The notes: generated by a model from the sequence alone, not told the origin. A stretch of 64,000 bases of DNA from an uncultured Flavihumibacter sp. (GCA_902168105.1 CABHOY010000041.1:124001-188000); one strand, 5' to 3'. Counted from the first letter of the stretch, positions 7,420 through 16,764 are shown. Program-made: numbers and translations.

Positions 7420-8625
7420 TCACTTTCTTCCGGCTCTGAAAATCAATAGAAATCCTCCCAATACTAATAAAAGCAGGGAGCTTATAAATATGTCCCATCC
7501 CCATCCGGTCAGCACTACACCAGTAGCTGTACCGACGATGGCGGATCCTGCATAGTAGAACAACCAGTAAAGCGAAGTAGCAGTACTTTTGCCTTCCCTG
7601 GCTTCCTGTGAAATGATCCTGCTGGAAAGTGTATGTGTGCCGAAAAAGCTGAACGTAAAAACTCCGAGACCGGCTATGAAAGCCACCAGCTGTGGGATCA
7701 GCATCAATAGCAAACCAACTGCTATGGCAGGGATGAAGAACCGGATCAGTTTTGCGGGTGCTATCTTATCAGATAATCTGCCGGATACCATCGTGCCTAA
7801 CACCCCTAAAGTATACATCAGGAAGATACAGGCAATGACATAGTGTGGTAGTGAAAATGGCGGCGCTTCTAAATGGAAGCCAGTATAATTGTAGATGCTC
7901 ACGAAAGCGCCCATCAGCAGCAGCGCGGCAAAGTAAATGAGAACGATGACCGGCTGCCGGAAAAAAACGCCCATCTGTTGCCACTTATAACTGATATTGA
8001 CAGGATGTGGTGTAAAATGTTTTGAGGCAGGTAACCGCTTCATGAAAAACAAGCCCAGTACCAGACTGGAAACGCCTACAAATACAGCCGCCCAGCGCCA
8101 GTTAGCCCAACCTGCGATCAACATAACGATGATCCTGCCCGCCATACCGCCAATAGCATTGCCGCTCAGATATAAACTGATCGCCAGTCCTAATGCACCT
8201 GTACTCACTTCTTCTGATAGATAGGCTAATGCCACTGCTGTAACACCGGAAAGTATAGCGCCCCTCACAAAACTGACTGCGATCAGCAAAGGGAAATTGT
8301 GAATGAAAACAGATAACAGGGTGAGTACGGCCGATGCCAGCATGGCAAAGCCCATCAACTGTTTACGTGGTAAAGCATCCGCTTTCAGGGAAAATATGAA
8401 TAACCCGACTGCCATTCCCAGTGTAGACGCCGATACCGCCCAGCTGCTTGCAGCAGGTGTGATATCAAACTCCTTACACAACAACGGTAATACAGGTTGA
8501 AATAAATATAACTGGGCAAATACGGAAAGCCCTGAAAGGAAAATGCTGTTCTTGATGCGCCGGAAACGGAGACTACCCCGTTCCGCTCTTATAGGTGTTG
8601 CTGCTACGTTCGTCTTTTCTGCCAT
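7420..8625 (-). CDS. MFS transporter, YnfM/arabinose-efflux type
   Basis: 401 residues with twelve hydrophobic segments and a basic loop after TM2 (FSLKADALPRKQLMG) in the place of the MFS G-x-x-x-D-R/K-x-G-R-R/K signature. A second copy, GRLSDKIAPAKLI, lies in the C-terminal half. The N-terminal segment LFQPVLPLLCKEFDITPAASSWAVSASTLGMAVG is typical of the YnfM family of putative drug or metabolite exporters. Proton-driven efflux across the inner membrane is the expected activity; the substrate is unknown. It is convergent with the secreted hydrolase gene. Confidence 0.88.
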   Translation of the reverse strand: MAEKTNVAATPIRAERGSLRFRRIKNSIFLSGLSVFAQLYLFQPVLPLLCKEFDITPAASSWAVSASTLGMAVGLFIFSLKADALPRKQLMGFAMLASAVLTLLSVFIHNFPLLIAVSFVRGAILSGVTAVALAYLSEEVSTGALGLAISLYLSGNAIGGMAGRIIVMLIAGWANWRWAAVFVGVSSLVLGLFFMKRLPASKHFTPHPVNISYKWQQMGVFFRQPVIVLIYFAALLLMGAFVSIYNYTGFHLEAPPFSLPHYVIACIFLMYTLGVLGTMVSGRLSDKIAPAKLIRFFIPAIAVGLLLMLIPQLVAFIAGLGVFTFSFFGTHTLSSRIISQEAREGKSTATSLYWLFYYAGSAIVGTATGVVLTGWGWDIFISSLLLLVLGGFLLIFRAGRK

Positions 8626-8766
8626 CTCTGTTAGGTGTCCATTCTCCAGGCAAAGGTCTGTACATTGAAGGAATTTAAAAATGATATTTTACGGTTTTTT
8701 GTATATGCATCAAAGCATGAGAACAGCCTTTTGCCGTCCCCATGCTTCGCTATCCATCTATCCTAA

Positions 8767-10974
8767 CTAAGGTAATACTGCAAATCCGAGATACTTTTCC
8801 GCATAATGGCTGGTAAGATTATAAATATACGAGCCATCCAGGAAAGTGATCCTGTACCCTACCAGCGACCTGTCAGTAGCGCTTAAACGGATGGTATATC
8901 CGCATGACTGCAGGTACTTGGTGTCGATAGTAAAGGCAAGACCATTATTTCCATTATCCGCCAGACTTACACAAGACCTGGAAGAAGGAATGATAAAGGT
9001 GCTCAGCGGAGTACCCAGCGGTGTAATATGCGCTGCAGGCTGCAGACTGAAGCTCCAGCTGCTGAAGAACTGGTCTAATACTTTCAGCTGACCACTGATC
9101 ACATCTCCCTTATTATAGAATTTACAATCGCCGCCTGCAATGATCACATCCAGCGTACTGGCAGGGTCCAGTGCGGCTGATGGCGCACCGTTAACGGTGT
9201 AGCCTGTGTTATCAAGGTATACATATGTTTCGGCGGAATAACTGATGTTAGCTGGTGCATGCAACGGATCTTTGGTATATAATACCCTGATCTTATACAG
9301 GCCGTTCCTGCTGCCGCTATCCCAAAACGCCAGCAACGACAGCTTCTCTGCTTTCGAAGGCACTGCCGGCAGATAGGTCAGCCAGCCTCCTGTCAGCGAT
9401 GGGTCCTGATCGTGCAGCGTTAAGATGCTGCTTTCGATGATCTGGAACTTCTGTTTATCCATTACATCCTGCCAGGTACCACCGCTGGTATCGAGGAACT
9501 GTACTTTGTAGAAAGTAGTGCCTGATGCGCCGCTATTGGTAAACATACCACTCAGTTTGATCAGACCTCCAAACGGATAAGCCGCTCCAGGGAAAACAGC
9601 ACTGCTGTACGCCAACCCTCTCGTACTAATCCCTGACTGATCAATGTTGCTGAGTGCCACACCATTCACGTCAAACAGGTTGATACCAAGTTTACCTCCG
9701 TCCTGTACACCCGGTCTTATCTGCACCCGCACATCAATACGGTTACCATAGAAGTTCAGGGCGTTCGGATCTGTGGTGGAAGGCAACGTCTGCCAGGACA
9801 ATACACCACGTATCCTTACAACGTTTGGCAACTCGCAGCTTTTCAGCCGTTTGGAGAAGTCTAATGGCAAAGCCACATTATAGAACAATCCGTCTTTAGG
9901 TATATTGCTGATGTCATGCACTGTAACGCTTGTCGTACCGAGGTATTCATCGAAAGTGCCGTCGTTGTTCCAGTCTGCCCAGAAGGCAACATATTCCTTC
10001 GAGCCCGCAGTACAAAGATTGCCGCTAAAACCGGTGGTCTTTTTTAGCCTGATCACTGCGCCCAATGTATCTGAATTGGTGTGAAGCCCCACGCAGGTCA
10101 GCTCTTCGTAGCTTACATTCGCCTTATCATTGTCAAATATGGGATTCGTGATCACCTTCGTAAGATCTCCAATGTTGACACCTATTTTACTGATGATGTC
10201 GAGGTCGAAGACTGGCGCTCCTGTAGCTTGTTTGGCCACCTCCGGCAACTGTGGTATCAGGCTGCTGTAGAAGGTCCGGTGATCTTCAACGCCGGCGCCT
10301 TTGTACATTTTATAGAATTGTTCTACCGGTGGCAATGGCTTATCGATCACCGGTAATTTAAAATCTTCATCTACCTGTGGAAATACATCCAGCTTCTCCT
10401 GGATGCCCAGTTCTTTGATAAGGTCCCCCCAGAAGATGATCCTCTTTCTCTTTAACTGGATATCTGCATTCACAACATTACCGAAATGAGGAATATCGGC
10501 TGGATTGACAGAAGGGATACTATTCCACGATAACACCGCTCTGACACTCGGTATGATCGCTGTATCACAGTTGGTAAACCTTCGATGTGCTTCATCATTG
10601 AGGAAGATGTATACCATGTAATGCAGCGGATGTTTGGTATGCGGCACCGCATCAGGTATGTCAGATACTTTGAAGCTGGTCAGACCGGCATCCTGGAACC
10701 CTGCGCCATCGTGATAGTCGACAAAGAAGCGTACGAATTCATGTGAACCGGTACTGCATAATCCGCCACTATAGCCGCCAGGTTGTTTGATCCGTACCAC
10801 AGCTTCCAGCCGGGAAACATCGGGGTTAAATCCAACGCAGAGCAGCTGTTCCCAATAAGTGATCCCAGCTGTTTGCTGCGGCAGGAATTTCGAGAGTAGC
10901 AAAAGTTTACGGTTTTCCAGGTAGACTTTGACCTGCTGGTCAGAAAGGTTGTCTGTTGCAATTGCTTTGTCCAT
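8767..10974 (-). CDS. Hypothetical protein with a duplicated ~140-residue module
   Basis: 735 residues, no signal peptide or membrane segment; not assigned to a known family. Two related modules are visible. The first (about 40-190) has ELxCVGF, GYSGGLCSTGSHEFVRFFVD, and VRAVLSWNSIPS ending in HFGN. The second (about 290-435) has ELTCVGLH, GFSGNLCTAGSKEYVAFWADW, and VRIRGVLSWQTLPS ending in FYGN. Each keeps two cysteines and an aromatic-acidic strand, suggesting a beta-sandwich. The C-terminal ~280 residues are beta-rich with further cysteines and may be an adhesin- or Ig-like part. A secreted-looking composition without an N-terminal signal is odd and could mean non-classical export. Transcribed toward the MFS gene; upstream is a 349-base gap. 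Confidence 0.6.
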   Translation of the reverse strand: MDKAIATDNLSDQQVKVYLENRKLLLLSKFLPQQTAGITYWEQLLCVGFNPDVSRLEAVVRIKQPGGYSGGLCSTGSHEFVRFFVDYHDGAGFQDAGLTSFKVSDIPDAVPHTKHPLHYMVYIFLNDEAHRRFTNCDTAIIPSVRAVLSWNSIPSVNPADIPHFGNVVNADIQLKRKRIIFWGDLIKELGIQEKLDVFPQVDEDFKLPVIDKPLPPVEQFYKMYKGAGVEDHRTFYSSLIPQLPEVAKQATGAPVFDLDIISKIGVNIGDLTKVITNPIFDNDKANVSYEELTCVGLHTNSDTLGAVIRLKKTTGFSGNLCTAGSKEYVAFWADWNNDGTFDEYLGTTSVTVHDISNIPKDGLFYNVALPLDFSKRLKSCELPNVVRIRGVLSWQTLPSTTDPNALNFYGNRIDVRVQIRPGVQDGGKLGINLFDVNGVALSNIDQSGISTRGLAYSSAVFPGAAYPFGGLIKLSGMFTNSGASGTTFYKVQFLDTSGGTWQDVMDKQKFQIIESSILTLHDQDPSLTGGWLTYLPAVPSKAEKLSLLAFWDSGSRNGLYKIRVLYTKDPLHAPANISYSAETYVYLDNTGYTVNGAPSAALDPASTLDVIIAGGDCKFYNKGDVISGQLKVLDQFFSSWSFSLQPAAHITPLGTPLSTFIIPSSRSCVSLADNGNNGLAFTIDTKYLQSCGYTIRLSATDRSLVGYRITFLDGSYIYNLTSHYAEKYLGFAVLP

Positions 10975-11323
10975 TTGAATAATTTTTTGAGGTTAAAAAC
11001 TGAAATAAAAGCAGCTCCTGGCCAACGCATAATGCGCGTAGGACGGTACATGACAATGGATCATTTCGGGGTCTGTAGATCTTAAATTTGTTGTGGTTAT
11101 GTGTTTGTAATACTGCTGTTGTTTCCGGGGTCTGTGTTATAGCTATCGGGCAATGTTCCGAATACTGCTTTCTCTGTAAAGTAAAGTTCAGTCAAATAAA
11201 ATGTTCCGGCAAGCGTATTAATACCTGGATTCCCGGTAGAAAATACTATTCCTTTCCTCCTGGGAATTATTTTACAGCCTGAAAGCATACGTGAACATCC
11301 GCAGGGCTTCTGGCATCAGATAT
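10975..11323. other. Intergenic region without recognised gene
   Basis: 349 bases between two minus-strand genes. A TAAATTTG box (11083-11090) matches the Bacteroidota -7 consensus but points along the plus strand, away from both neighbours. The short frames here, about 63 residues on each strand, have no recognisable features and I do not call them genes. Confidence 0.35.
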
Positions 11324-12430
11324 CTATCTGTTCTCTCCTAATACTTTCAGCATTCGGGCATGGGCGAGAAGCGCCCGGAAGAAGGTCGGTTTTACATTAT
11401 AGGACAAACCAAAATCCGCAGCTGTGGCTCTGACTATAGGTGCGATCTTTCTGTAATGCACATGGCAGACGTTGCTGAATAAATGGTGTTCGATCTGGTA
11501 GTTGAGCCCACCTATGAACCAGGACAGGAAACGGCTGCGTGGAGCAAAATTGGTGGTATTGGCCAGTTCATGAATGGCCCAGGAGTCCTCCATATGTCTG
11601 CTACCCGGCTCACCGAGCGGCGAAGAGAACGAAGATGCTTCTACCACATGGGACGGCTGAAAAATGCAGGAAAGGAAAAGTCCCGCGCAGAAGTGCATTA
11701 ATAAGAATCCTCCCAACACCCAATACCAGGGTTGTCCGGAAAACAATAAGGGCAATACAAGGATATAACCATAATACCCTACCTTATAAATTGAAATCCG
11801 GAGCAGGGCTTCTTTCAGCGAAACCTTTTGTTTGATCAACAGATTATGCTGCTTATACCGGACTACCTGTATATAGTCTTTAACTGTCATCCAGAACAGC
11901 GTCATAATGGTATAGAAAAACCAGATGTACAGGTATTGATACCGATGAAACCAGTACCACTTCTGCCTGGGAGAGAAACGCAATAAAATAATACTGTCAA
12001 TATCCTCATCCAGTCCCGTAATATTTGTATAAGTATGATGCAGTACATTATGCTGGATCTTCCAGTTAACGGTATACCCTCCGATAATTTCCAGTATGTA
12101 GCCGATAAAACTGTTCACTTTTTTGTTTGGGGAATAAGTTCCGTGGTTCGCGTCATGCATTACAGAAGTACCAATGCCCGACATTCCCCAGCTCATCATA
12201 AACCAAAGCCCCATATATACCCAGAGACTGCTTGCGCCCAGACCAGTTACGATTAAAACGTAAGGCACAAAATATAGGAGTAACATGACAATTGTCTTGA
12301 TCCACATGCCTGTATTGGCGTAAGGAGAAATATCATTGGCGGCAAAGTAAGATTTGACCCTGCCGGTTACGGTTTCCATAAAACTATTCTCCCCACGGGG
12401 AGCAAAACGCACAATATCCAGTTTTTCCAT
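11324..12430 (-). CDS. Membrane fatty acid (acyl-CoA/lipid) desaturase
   Basis: 368 residues with the three histidine clusters of the membrane di-iron desaturases. These are HDANH (92-96), HNVLHH (127-132) and QIEHH (312-316); the QxxHH form is typical of front-end and linoleoyl-CoA-type desaturases. Hydrophobic helices flank the boxes (about 45-85, 100-120, 165-180, 215-255). There is no cytochrome b5 domain, so electrons must come from a separate ferredoxin or similar. The enzyme introduces a double bond into membrane acyl chains, using oxygen. Monocistronic on the minus strand, with an unusual leader: a hairpin terminator at 12631-12660 lies between a candidate promoter and the gene. Confidence 0.92.
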   Translation of the reverse strand: MEKLDIVRFAPRGENSFMETVTGRVKSYFAANDISPYANTGMWIKTIVMLLLYFVPYVLIVTGLGASSLWVYMGLWFMMSWGMSGIGTSVMHDANHGTYSPNKKVNSFIGYILEIIGGYTVNWKIQHNVLHHTYTNITGLDEDIDSIILLRFSPRQKWYWFHRYQYLYIWFFYTIMTLFWMTVKDYIQVVRYKQHNLLIKQKVSLKEALLRISIYKVGYYGYILVLPLLFSGQPWYWVLGGFLLMHFCAGLFLSCIFQPSHVVEASSFSSPLGEPGSRHMEDSWAIHELANTTNFAPRSRFLSWFIGGLNYQIEHHLFSNVCHVHYRKIAPIVRATAADFGLSYNVKPTFFRALLAHARMLKVLGENR

Positions 12431-12630
12431 GTAGTACTCTTAGATTGTATATAAAACCCTCTCAATATTGCGCTATTAGCAAAAAGCCGGTTCCCGGTAA
12501 ATTGATAACAAATCTGATACCAATCCCGAAAAATATAACTCTTTTCAGCGTTTAACAAGCTTCTCGATTAATTTGTTCCTATACTCTTGCAACCTGAAAG
12601 TACCAAAAAATCTATTGGTGTGCGTTTAAT

Positions 12631-12660
12631 AAAAACACCGGCATAGAAATATGCCGGTGT
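12631..12660 (-). terminator. Rho-independent terminator reading leftward
   Basis: Perfect 10-bp stem (12651-12660 with 12635-12644), 6-base loop, followed on the minus strand by five T. It may end the cobB transcript, or a short leader made from the TACCTTTG box at 12717-12724 ahead of the desaturase gene. Confidence 0.8.
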
Positions 12661-12716
12661 ATCGCTTAACCTACAACTCAGTTACACTGTTAGCAATAAC
12701 TGTATTTATCTGAATA

Positions 12717-12744
12717 CAAAGGTAACTGACTGTAACTCAATCAA
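12717..12744 (-). promoter_or_regulatory. Candidate leftward promoter
   Basis: On the minus strand TACCTTTG (12724-12717) matches TAnnTTTG exactly; a TTG lies 17 bases upstream (12744-12742). It would start about 50 bases before the hairpin at 12660-12631 and 280 bases before the desaturase ATG. Confidence 0.35.
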
Positions 12745-12822
12745 CTTTGTTTAAACGGTCAAATTTACTTTGTTAAAAAGTTCATTTGGGTAGCTTAACA
12801 ACCCGGGATACATCCAGGATAC

Positions 12823-12909
12823 AGCTTTCATATGACGTTCATGATCTTCCGTTCATCCTCCGTTCCGAACGGAAGATGAACGGAAGATCATGAACGTCAT
12901 ATGAAAGCT
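12823..12909. repeat. 43-bp near-perfect inverted repeat
   Basis: Arms 12823-12865 and 12867-12909 are reverse complements at 42 of 43 positions, with a single central base at 12866. The arms contain repeated GTTCAT/GTTC steps. It begins 30 bases beyond the stop of cobB (12939) and can form a very long hairpin in RNA or a cruciform in DNA. No T-tract follows in either direction. Confidence 0.9.
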
Positions 12910-12938
12910 ATATGCAAGTTGAAACAGGGGTGACTAAG

Positions 12939-14234
12939 TCAGAAAAGCTGGAGCCAGCCGGGATTCTCCCCCCAATAGAGGTGTATATAGGACGCGATTA
13001 CATTATTCTTCCGGTATACCGGGGTCGGCACTTCCTTCCCCCGGGCGTTAAAAACTCTCCCTATCCTTTCCAGAGGTTCCTGCTCCATATAACCAGAATA
13101 GTGAAATTCATGCCCTTTAAAGCGATTTAAGCCCATTTCTATATCCCGGTAGCCAAGAGACAGCCGCGCATCCTTCATCGTCGTTTTAAGGCTTAAAAAG
13201 CCGATCATCGGATATTCCTTACCGGTATTGTCTGCCATGGTCTCTCCCAGGTACATCATGCCACCACATTCTGCAATGACCTTCCCCCCGTTGTTACAGT
13301 AGTCAAGGATCGATTCCCGCATGGTAAGGTTAGCTGACAATTTCTCCGGGAATAATTCGGGATACCCGCCGGGAAGATACAGCAGGTCTGTCGCCGGTAG
13401 CTTCCGGTCGCCCAGGGGACTAAAAGCAGTGACCTCTCCAATTTGCTTCAGCACTTCCAGGTTCTCCACATAAGTAAAATTAAACGCCTCATCCATCGCT
13501 ACCGCAATTTCCATAGTACGGGCAGGTGGTAATATGGTAGGAACAGGAAGGGCTGGAACATCTTTCTGTGTGACATCCAGCAGCTGCTCTACAGCCACCG
13601 TTTTACTGATATGGGCCGCCGCCCTCTCAATGATAGCATTGTAGTCATTCTCCGCAGAGATGGCCAGGCCCAGGTGCCGGGAAGGGATCTTAATGTCATC
13701 ACTCGCGGGAACATATCCTAATGGCGTAACGCCCAGATCTTCACAGGCATCCTTCAGGAACTGGTAATGGCTTTCCGTATTCACAAAGTTGAAGATCACA
13801 CCGGCTATACGTACCTGCGGATTGAAATGCATAAAGCCATAGATCAGGGGCGCCACTGAATAAGCCATCGCTTTGGCATTCACCACCAGTATGACCGGCA
13901 GGTCCAGCAGCATGGCTATTTCCGCACTACTCCCCTTCATTCTCTCTGCACCGTCGAACAGGCCCATAACACCTTCCGTGATCACCACGTCTGCACCCGC
14001 ACTGTACTTTCCATACAATGACCGTACATGATCTTCGCTCATCATGAACGTATCCAGGTTAATGCTTTGGGAATGGGCCGCCAGGAAATGATGTTTGGGA
14101 TCGATGTAATCAGGGCCACACTTGAACGGCTGTACTTTTAAACCCCTGTTATGCAACAGTCTTAACAGACCCAATGTGATCGTCGTTTTGCCGGAATTAC
14201 TGGACGGTGCTGCAATTAAAAACTGTGGCTTCAT
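12939..14234 (-). CDS. cobB/cbiA: Cobyrinate a,c-diamide synthase
   Basis: 431 residues, typical family length. The N-terminal dethiobiotin-synthase-like domain carries the ATP loop APSSNSGKTTIT (9-20) and KCGPDYIDPKHH; ITEGVMGLFDGAE follows. The C-terminal class I glutamine amidotransferase domain has the nucleophile motif AECGGMMYLGE. The enzyme amidates the a and c side chains of (cobalt-)cobyrinic acid using glutamine and ATP in the cytosol. It is transcribed divergently from cobQ with only 29 bases between the start codons. A 43-bp inverted repeat and a terminator follow the gene. Confidence 0.95.
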   Translation of the reverse strand: MKPQFLIAAPSSNSGKTTITLGLLRLLHNRGLKVQPFKCGPDYIDPKHHFLAAHSQSINLDTFMMSEDHVRSLYGKYSAGADVVITEGVMGLFDGAERMKGSSAEIAMLLDLPVILVVNAKAMAYSVAPLIYGFMHFNPQVRIAGVIFNFVNTESHYQFLKDACEDLGVTPLGYVPASDDIKIPSRHLGLAISAENDYNAIIERAAAHISKTVAVEQLLDVTQKDVPALPVPTILPPARTMEIAVAMDEAFNFTYVENLEVLKQIGEVTAFSPLGDRKLPATDLLYLPGGYPELFPEKLSANLTMRESILDYCNNGGKVIAECGGMMYLGETMADNTGKEYPMIGFLSLKTTMKDARLSLGYRDIEMGLNRFKGHEFHYSGYMEQEPLERIGRVFNARGKEVPTPVYRKNNVIASYIHLYWGENPGWLQLF

Positions 14235-14239
14235 TCGGT

Positions 14240-14272
14240 CAAAGATAGTACATTCGCAATCTTATGCAGCAA
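14240..14272 (-). promoter_or_regulatory. cobB promoter in the cobB-cobQ gap
   Basis: On the minus strand TATCTTTG (14247-14240) matches TAnnTTTG exactly, and a TTG (14272-14270), inside the first codons of cobQ, lies 22 bases upstream. The -7 box ends five bases before the cobB ATG, so the transcript would be leaderless or almost so. For cobQ the only similar box is TACATTCG (14249-14256), one mismatch, overlapping the same site. Confidence 0.42.
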
Positions 14273-15742
14273 CTAAGGTCCATCATGTTTGCCGGCACTG
14301 CATCGGATGTTGGCAAAAGTTTTATCAATACAGGCTTCTGCCGCATCTTCAAACAGGATGGCTACCATCCCGCCCCTTTCAAAGCACAGAACATGTCGCT
14401 CAATAGCTATGCCACACCCGACGGCTTTGAGATAGGACGCGCCCAGGCCGTACAGGCAGAGGCATGCGGTATCCCCTGCAGTACCGATATGAATCCTGTG
14501 CTGTTAAAACCTACCAGCGATAAAGCCTCGCAGGTCGTACTACTAGGTAAACCCGTAGGCAATCAGTCAGCTTACGATTACTTTATGGGCAACAACAAAC
14601 AGGAACTTTTCAAAGAAGCCAAAGCAGCGTACGACCGCCTGCATGCGAAGTTTAACCCTGTTGTACTGGAAGGCGCAGGCAGCATCAGTGAACTGAACCT
14701 GAAACACCGGGACATAACGAATATGCGTATGGCATTACATGCGCAGGCCGACGTATACCTGGTGGGCGATATTGACCGGGGCGGATTATTCGCCAGTGCC
14801 TATGGCACCATGGCCCTGCTGCCACCGGAAGAAAAACAATTGATCAAAGGTATCATCATTAATAAATTCAGGGGCGACGCCCCTCTCTTTGATTCCGGCA
14901 AAACAATGCTGGAAGAACTTTGCGGTGTGCCCGTTGTTGGTATCATCCCCTACCGTAAAGACATTTATGTAGAAGAAGAGGACTCCGTCGGACTTGAACA
15001 TAAACACAATAGTCTGGCATCCGGTAAAGTGAATGTGGCTGTTGTGCTGCTCAACCGCCTGTCTAACTTTACCGACTTCAACGTACTGGAACAGGATGAA
15101 CGTGTACACCTGTTCTATAGTAATAATCCGGCTGATATTGAAAAGGCGGACATCATCATCCTTCCCGGCAGCAAGAACACTATTGCCGATCTTATCGACA
15201 TCAAGAACAATGGTGTGGCGAAGGCGATTGTGCAGGCGCATAAAAACCGTAAAACCGTGATAGGCATCTGTGGTGGTTACCAGATGATGGGCCACAGTAT
15301 AGAAGATCCGCATCACGTGGAAGGTATGGTCGAATCGATGCCCGGTTTAGGTATCCTCCCCATCAAAACAGTGTTAACCGAAAACAAAGTGACGGAGCAA
15401 TGCCGCTTTTATTACAAAGACAATACTACATCATGTAACGGGTATGAGATCCATATGGGAGTAAGTACGGCCACCGGCGCTGAAAGTCCGCTCAATAAAA
15501 CAGGCAGTGGTGATCATGATGGCTACATACTGAATGAACGTTGCTGGGGTACCTACATTCACGGTATTCTCGACAATACTGTAGTGATAGATGATCTGCT
15601 GAAAGAATATAGTACACAGCGATCTTCCGCCCCTTTCGATTACATGGCTTACAAGGATGCGCAGTATGACAAGCTGGCGCAACATCTGCGTGAGCATATA
15701 GACATGGACTACATTTACAGACAACTAAAGAGAGACAGATGA
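14264..15742 (+). CDS. cobQ/cbiP: Cobyric acid synthase (glutamine-hydrolysing)
   Basis: 492 residues. The N-terminal ATP-binding domain opens with IMFAGTASDVGKSFINTG and continues with PFKAQNMSLNSYATPDG, the classic CobQ signature. VGDIDRGGLFASAYGT follows, and the C-terminal amidotransferase domain has the nucleophile loop GICGGYQMMG and the late His in GTYIHGILDN. It amidates the b, d, e and g side chains of adenosylcobyrinic acid a,c-diamide. First of three overlapping genes: its last four bases form ATGA with the threonine-phosphate decarboxylase gene. No riboswitch precedes it. Confidence 0.96.
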   Translation: MQQLRSIMFAGTASDVGKSFINTGFCRIFKQDGYHPAPFKAQNMSLNSYATPDGFEIGRAQAVQAEACGIPCSTDMNPVLLKPTSDKASQVVLLGKPVGNQSAYDYFMGNNKQELFKEAKAAYDRLHAKFNPVVLEGAGSISELNLKHRDITNMRMALHAQADVYLVGDIDRGGLFASAYGTMALLPPEEKQLIKGIIINKFRGDAPLFDSGKTMLEELCGVPVVGIIPYRKDIYVEEEDSVGLEHKHNSLASGKVNVAVVLLNRLSNFTDFNVLEQDERVHLFYSNNPADIEKADIIILPGSKNTIADLIDIKNNGVAKAIVQAHKNRKTVIGICGGYQMMGHSIEDPHHVEGMVESMPGLGILPIKTVLTENKVTEQCRFYYKDNTTSCNGYEIHMGVSTATGAESPLNKTGSGDHDGYILNERCWGTYIHGILDNTVVIDDLLKEYSTQRSSAPFDYMAYKDAQYDKLAQHLREHIDMDYIYRQLKRDR

Positions 15743-16764
15743 TCAACGGTCACGGAGACGACAGATATTTGTTTAATTATAACATCATTGCTGACTTCAG
15801 CTCAAATGTATTTTACGAAGGATCTTCCGATAAACTGAACAGCCATCTTACTGATTGCCTGCATAAGATCAATAACTATCCGGAAGCTAACGCCCAGCGC
15901 TTACAAGCTGCTTTGGCCGATTGGCATAGTATAAAGCCCGGACAGGTATTAGTTACAAACGGTGCAACGGAAGCCTTTTACCTGGTAGCGCATGCATATC
16001 GCAGAAAATCGGCCACTATTGTTATACCGGCTTTTGCTGAATACGAAGACGGCTGCCGGGCCAACGATCTGCAAGTAGATCATCTCCATTGGGATGATCT
16101 TCGCCCGGATACAGTTTTTCGGACGGATATTGTATTCTTCGGCAATCCCAATAATCCTACTGGCGCTATACTTCATCCGGAAACGATAAAAAAGCTCTTA
16201 GATCATCACCCGGAAACCATGTTCGTGATCGATGAAGCGTATGTTGATTTTACGGTGGATGTTATCTCGATGGTCCCCTCCCTGGATGAATATCCTAACC
16301 TGATTATTATTAAGTCGCTTACTAAAACTTATGCTATACCAGGATTACGTCTGGGTTATATACTCAGCAGTGAAGCTGTTATCAATAACATCCTTCCCTC
16401 TAAAATGCCCTGGTCTGTCAACGCGTTAGCCATTGAAGCCGGATTGTTCATTGCGCAGCACAGAGAAGAAATGGCATTGCCCGTATCAACACTGACATGG
16501 GATGCACTTGAACTGATCAGCGCGTTGAATAATATCGGCAATATCTCCATCAGGAAAACACATACCAACTTCTTCCTCTGTCAGACGTCCAAAGGTACTG
16601 CGGCAGAACTAAAGTTATTTTTACTACAAACGGAAGGCTTGCTGATCAGGGATGCTTCTAACTTTAAAAGCCTCACGCCACAGCACTTCCGTATTGCTAC
16701 ACAGCGCAAGGAACAAAATGCATTACTGGTAAACGCGATCAAGTCATGGATGGACAGTTTCTGA
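15739..16764 (+). CDS. cobD: L-threonine-O-3-phosphate decarboxylase, PLP-dependent
   Basis: 341 residues of the HisC-like fold-type I aminotransferase family. Visible are NGATEAFYLVAHAY (substrate and PLP phosphate region), FFGNPNNPTG, VIDEAYVDF with the PLP-pyridine Asp, and SLTKTYAIPGLRLGY with the Schiff-base Lys. In B12 operons this enzyme makes (R)-1-amino-2-propanol phosphate for the nucleotide loop. Symbol follows the Salmonella usage; the Pseudomonas name is cobC. ATGA overlap with cobQ and a 19-base overlap with cbiB support the role over histidinol-phosphate transamination. Confidence 0.9.
   Translation: MINGHGDDRYLFNYNIIADFSSNVFYEGSSDKLNSHLTDCLHKINNYPEANAQRLQAALADWHSIKPGQVLVTNGATEAFYLVAHAYRRKSATIVIPAFAEYEDGCRANDLQVDHLHWDDLRPDTVFRTDIVFFGNPNNPTGAILHPETIKKLLDHHPETMFVIDEAYVDFTVDVISMVPSLDEYPNLIIIKSLTKTYAIPGLRLGYILSSEAVINNILPSKMPWSVNALAIEAGLFIAQHREEMALPVSTLTWDALELISALNNIGNISIRKTHTNFFLCQTSKGTAAELKLFLLQTEGLLIRDASNFKSLTPQHFRIATQRKEQNALLVNAIKSWMDSF

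Noticed and set aside
11097..11288. Possible 63-residue peptide gene upstream of the 735-residue gene
   Set aside because: No leader-peptide motif, processing site or modification enzyme nearby; the plus-strand frame at the same place is equally open.
14786..15316. 176-codon antisense frame within cobQ
   Set aside because: Shadow of the well-supported cobQ frame.
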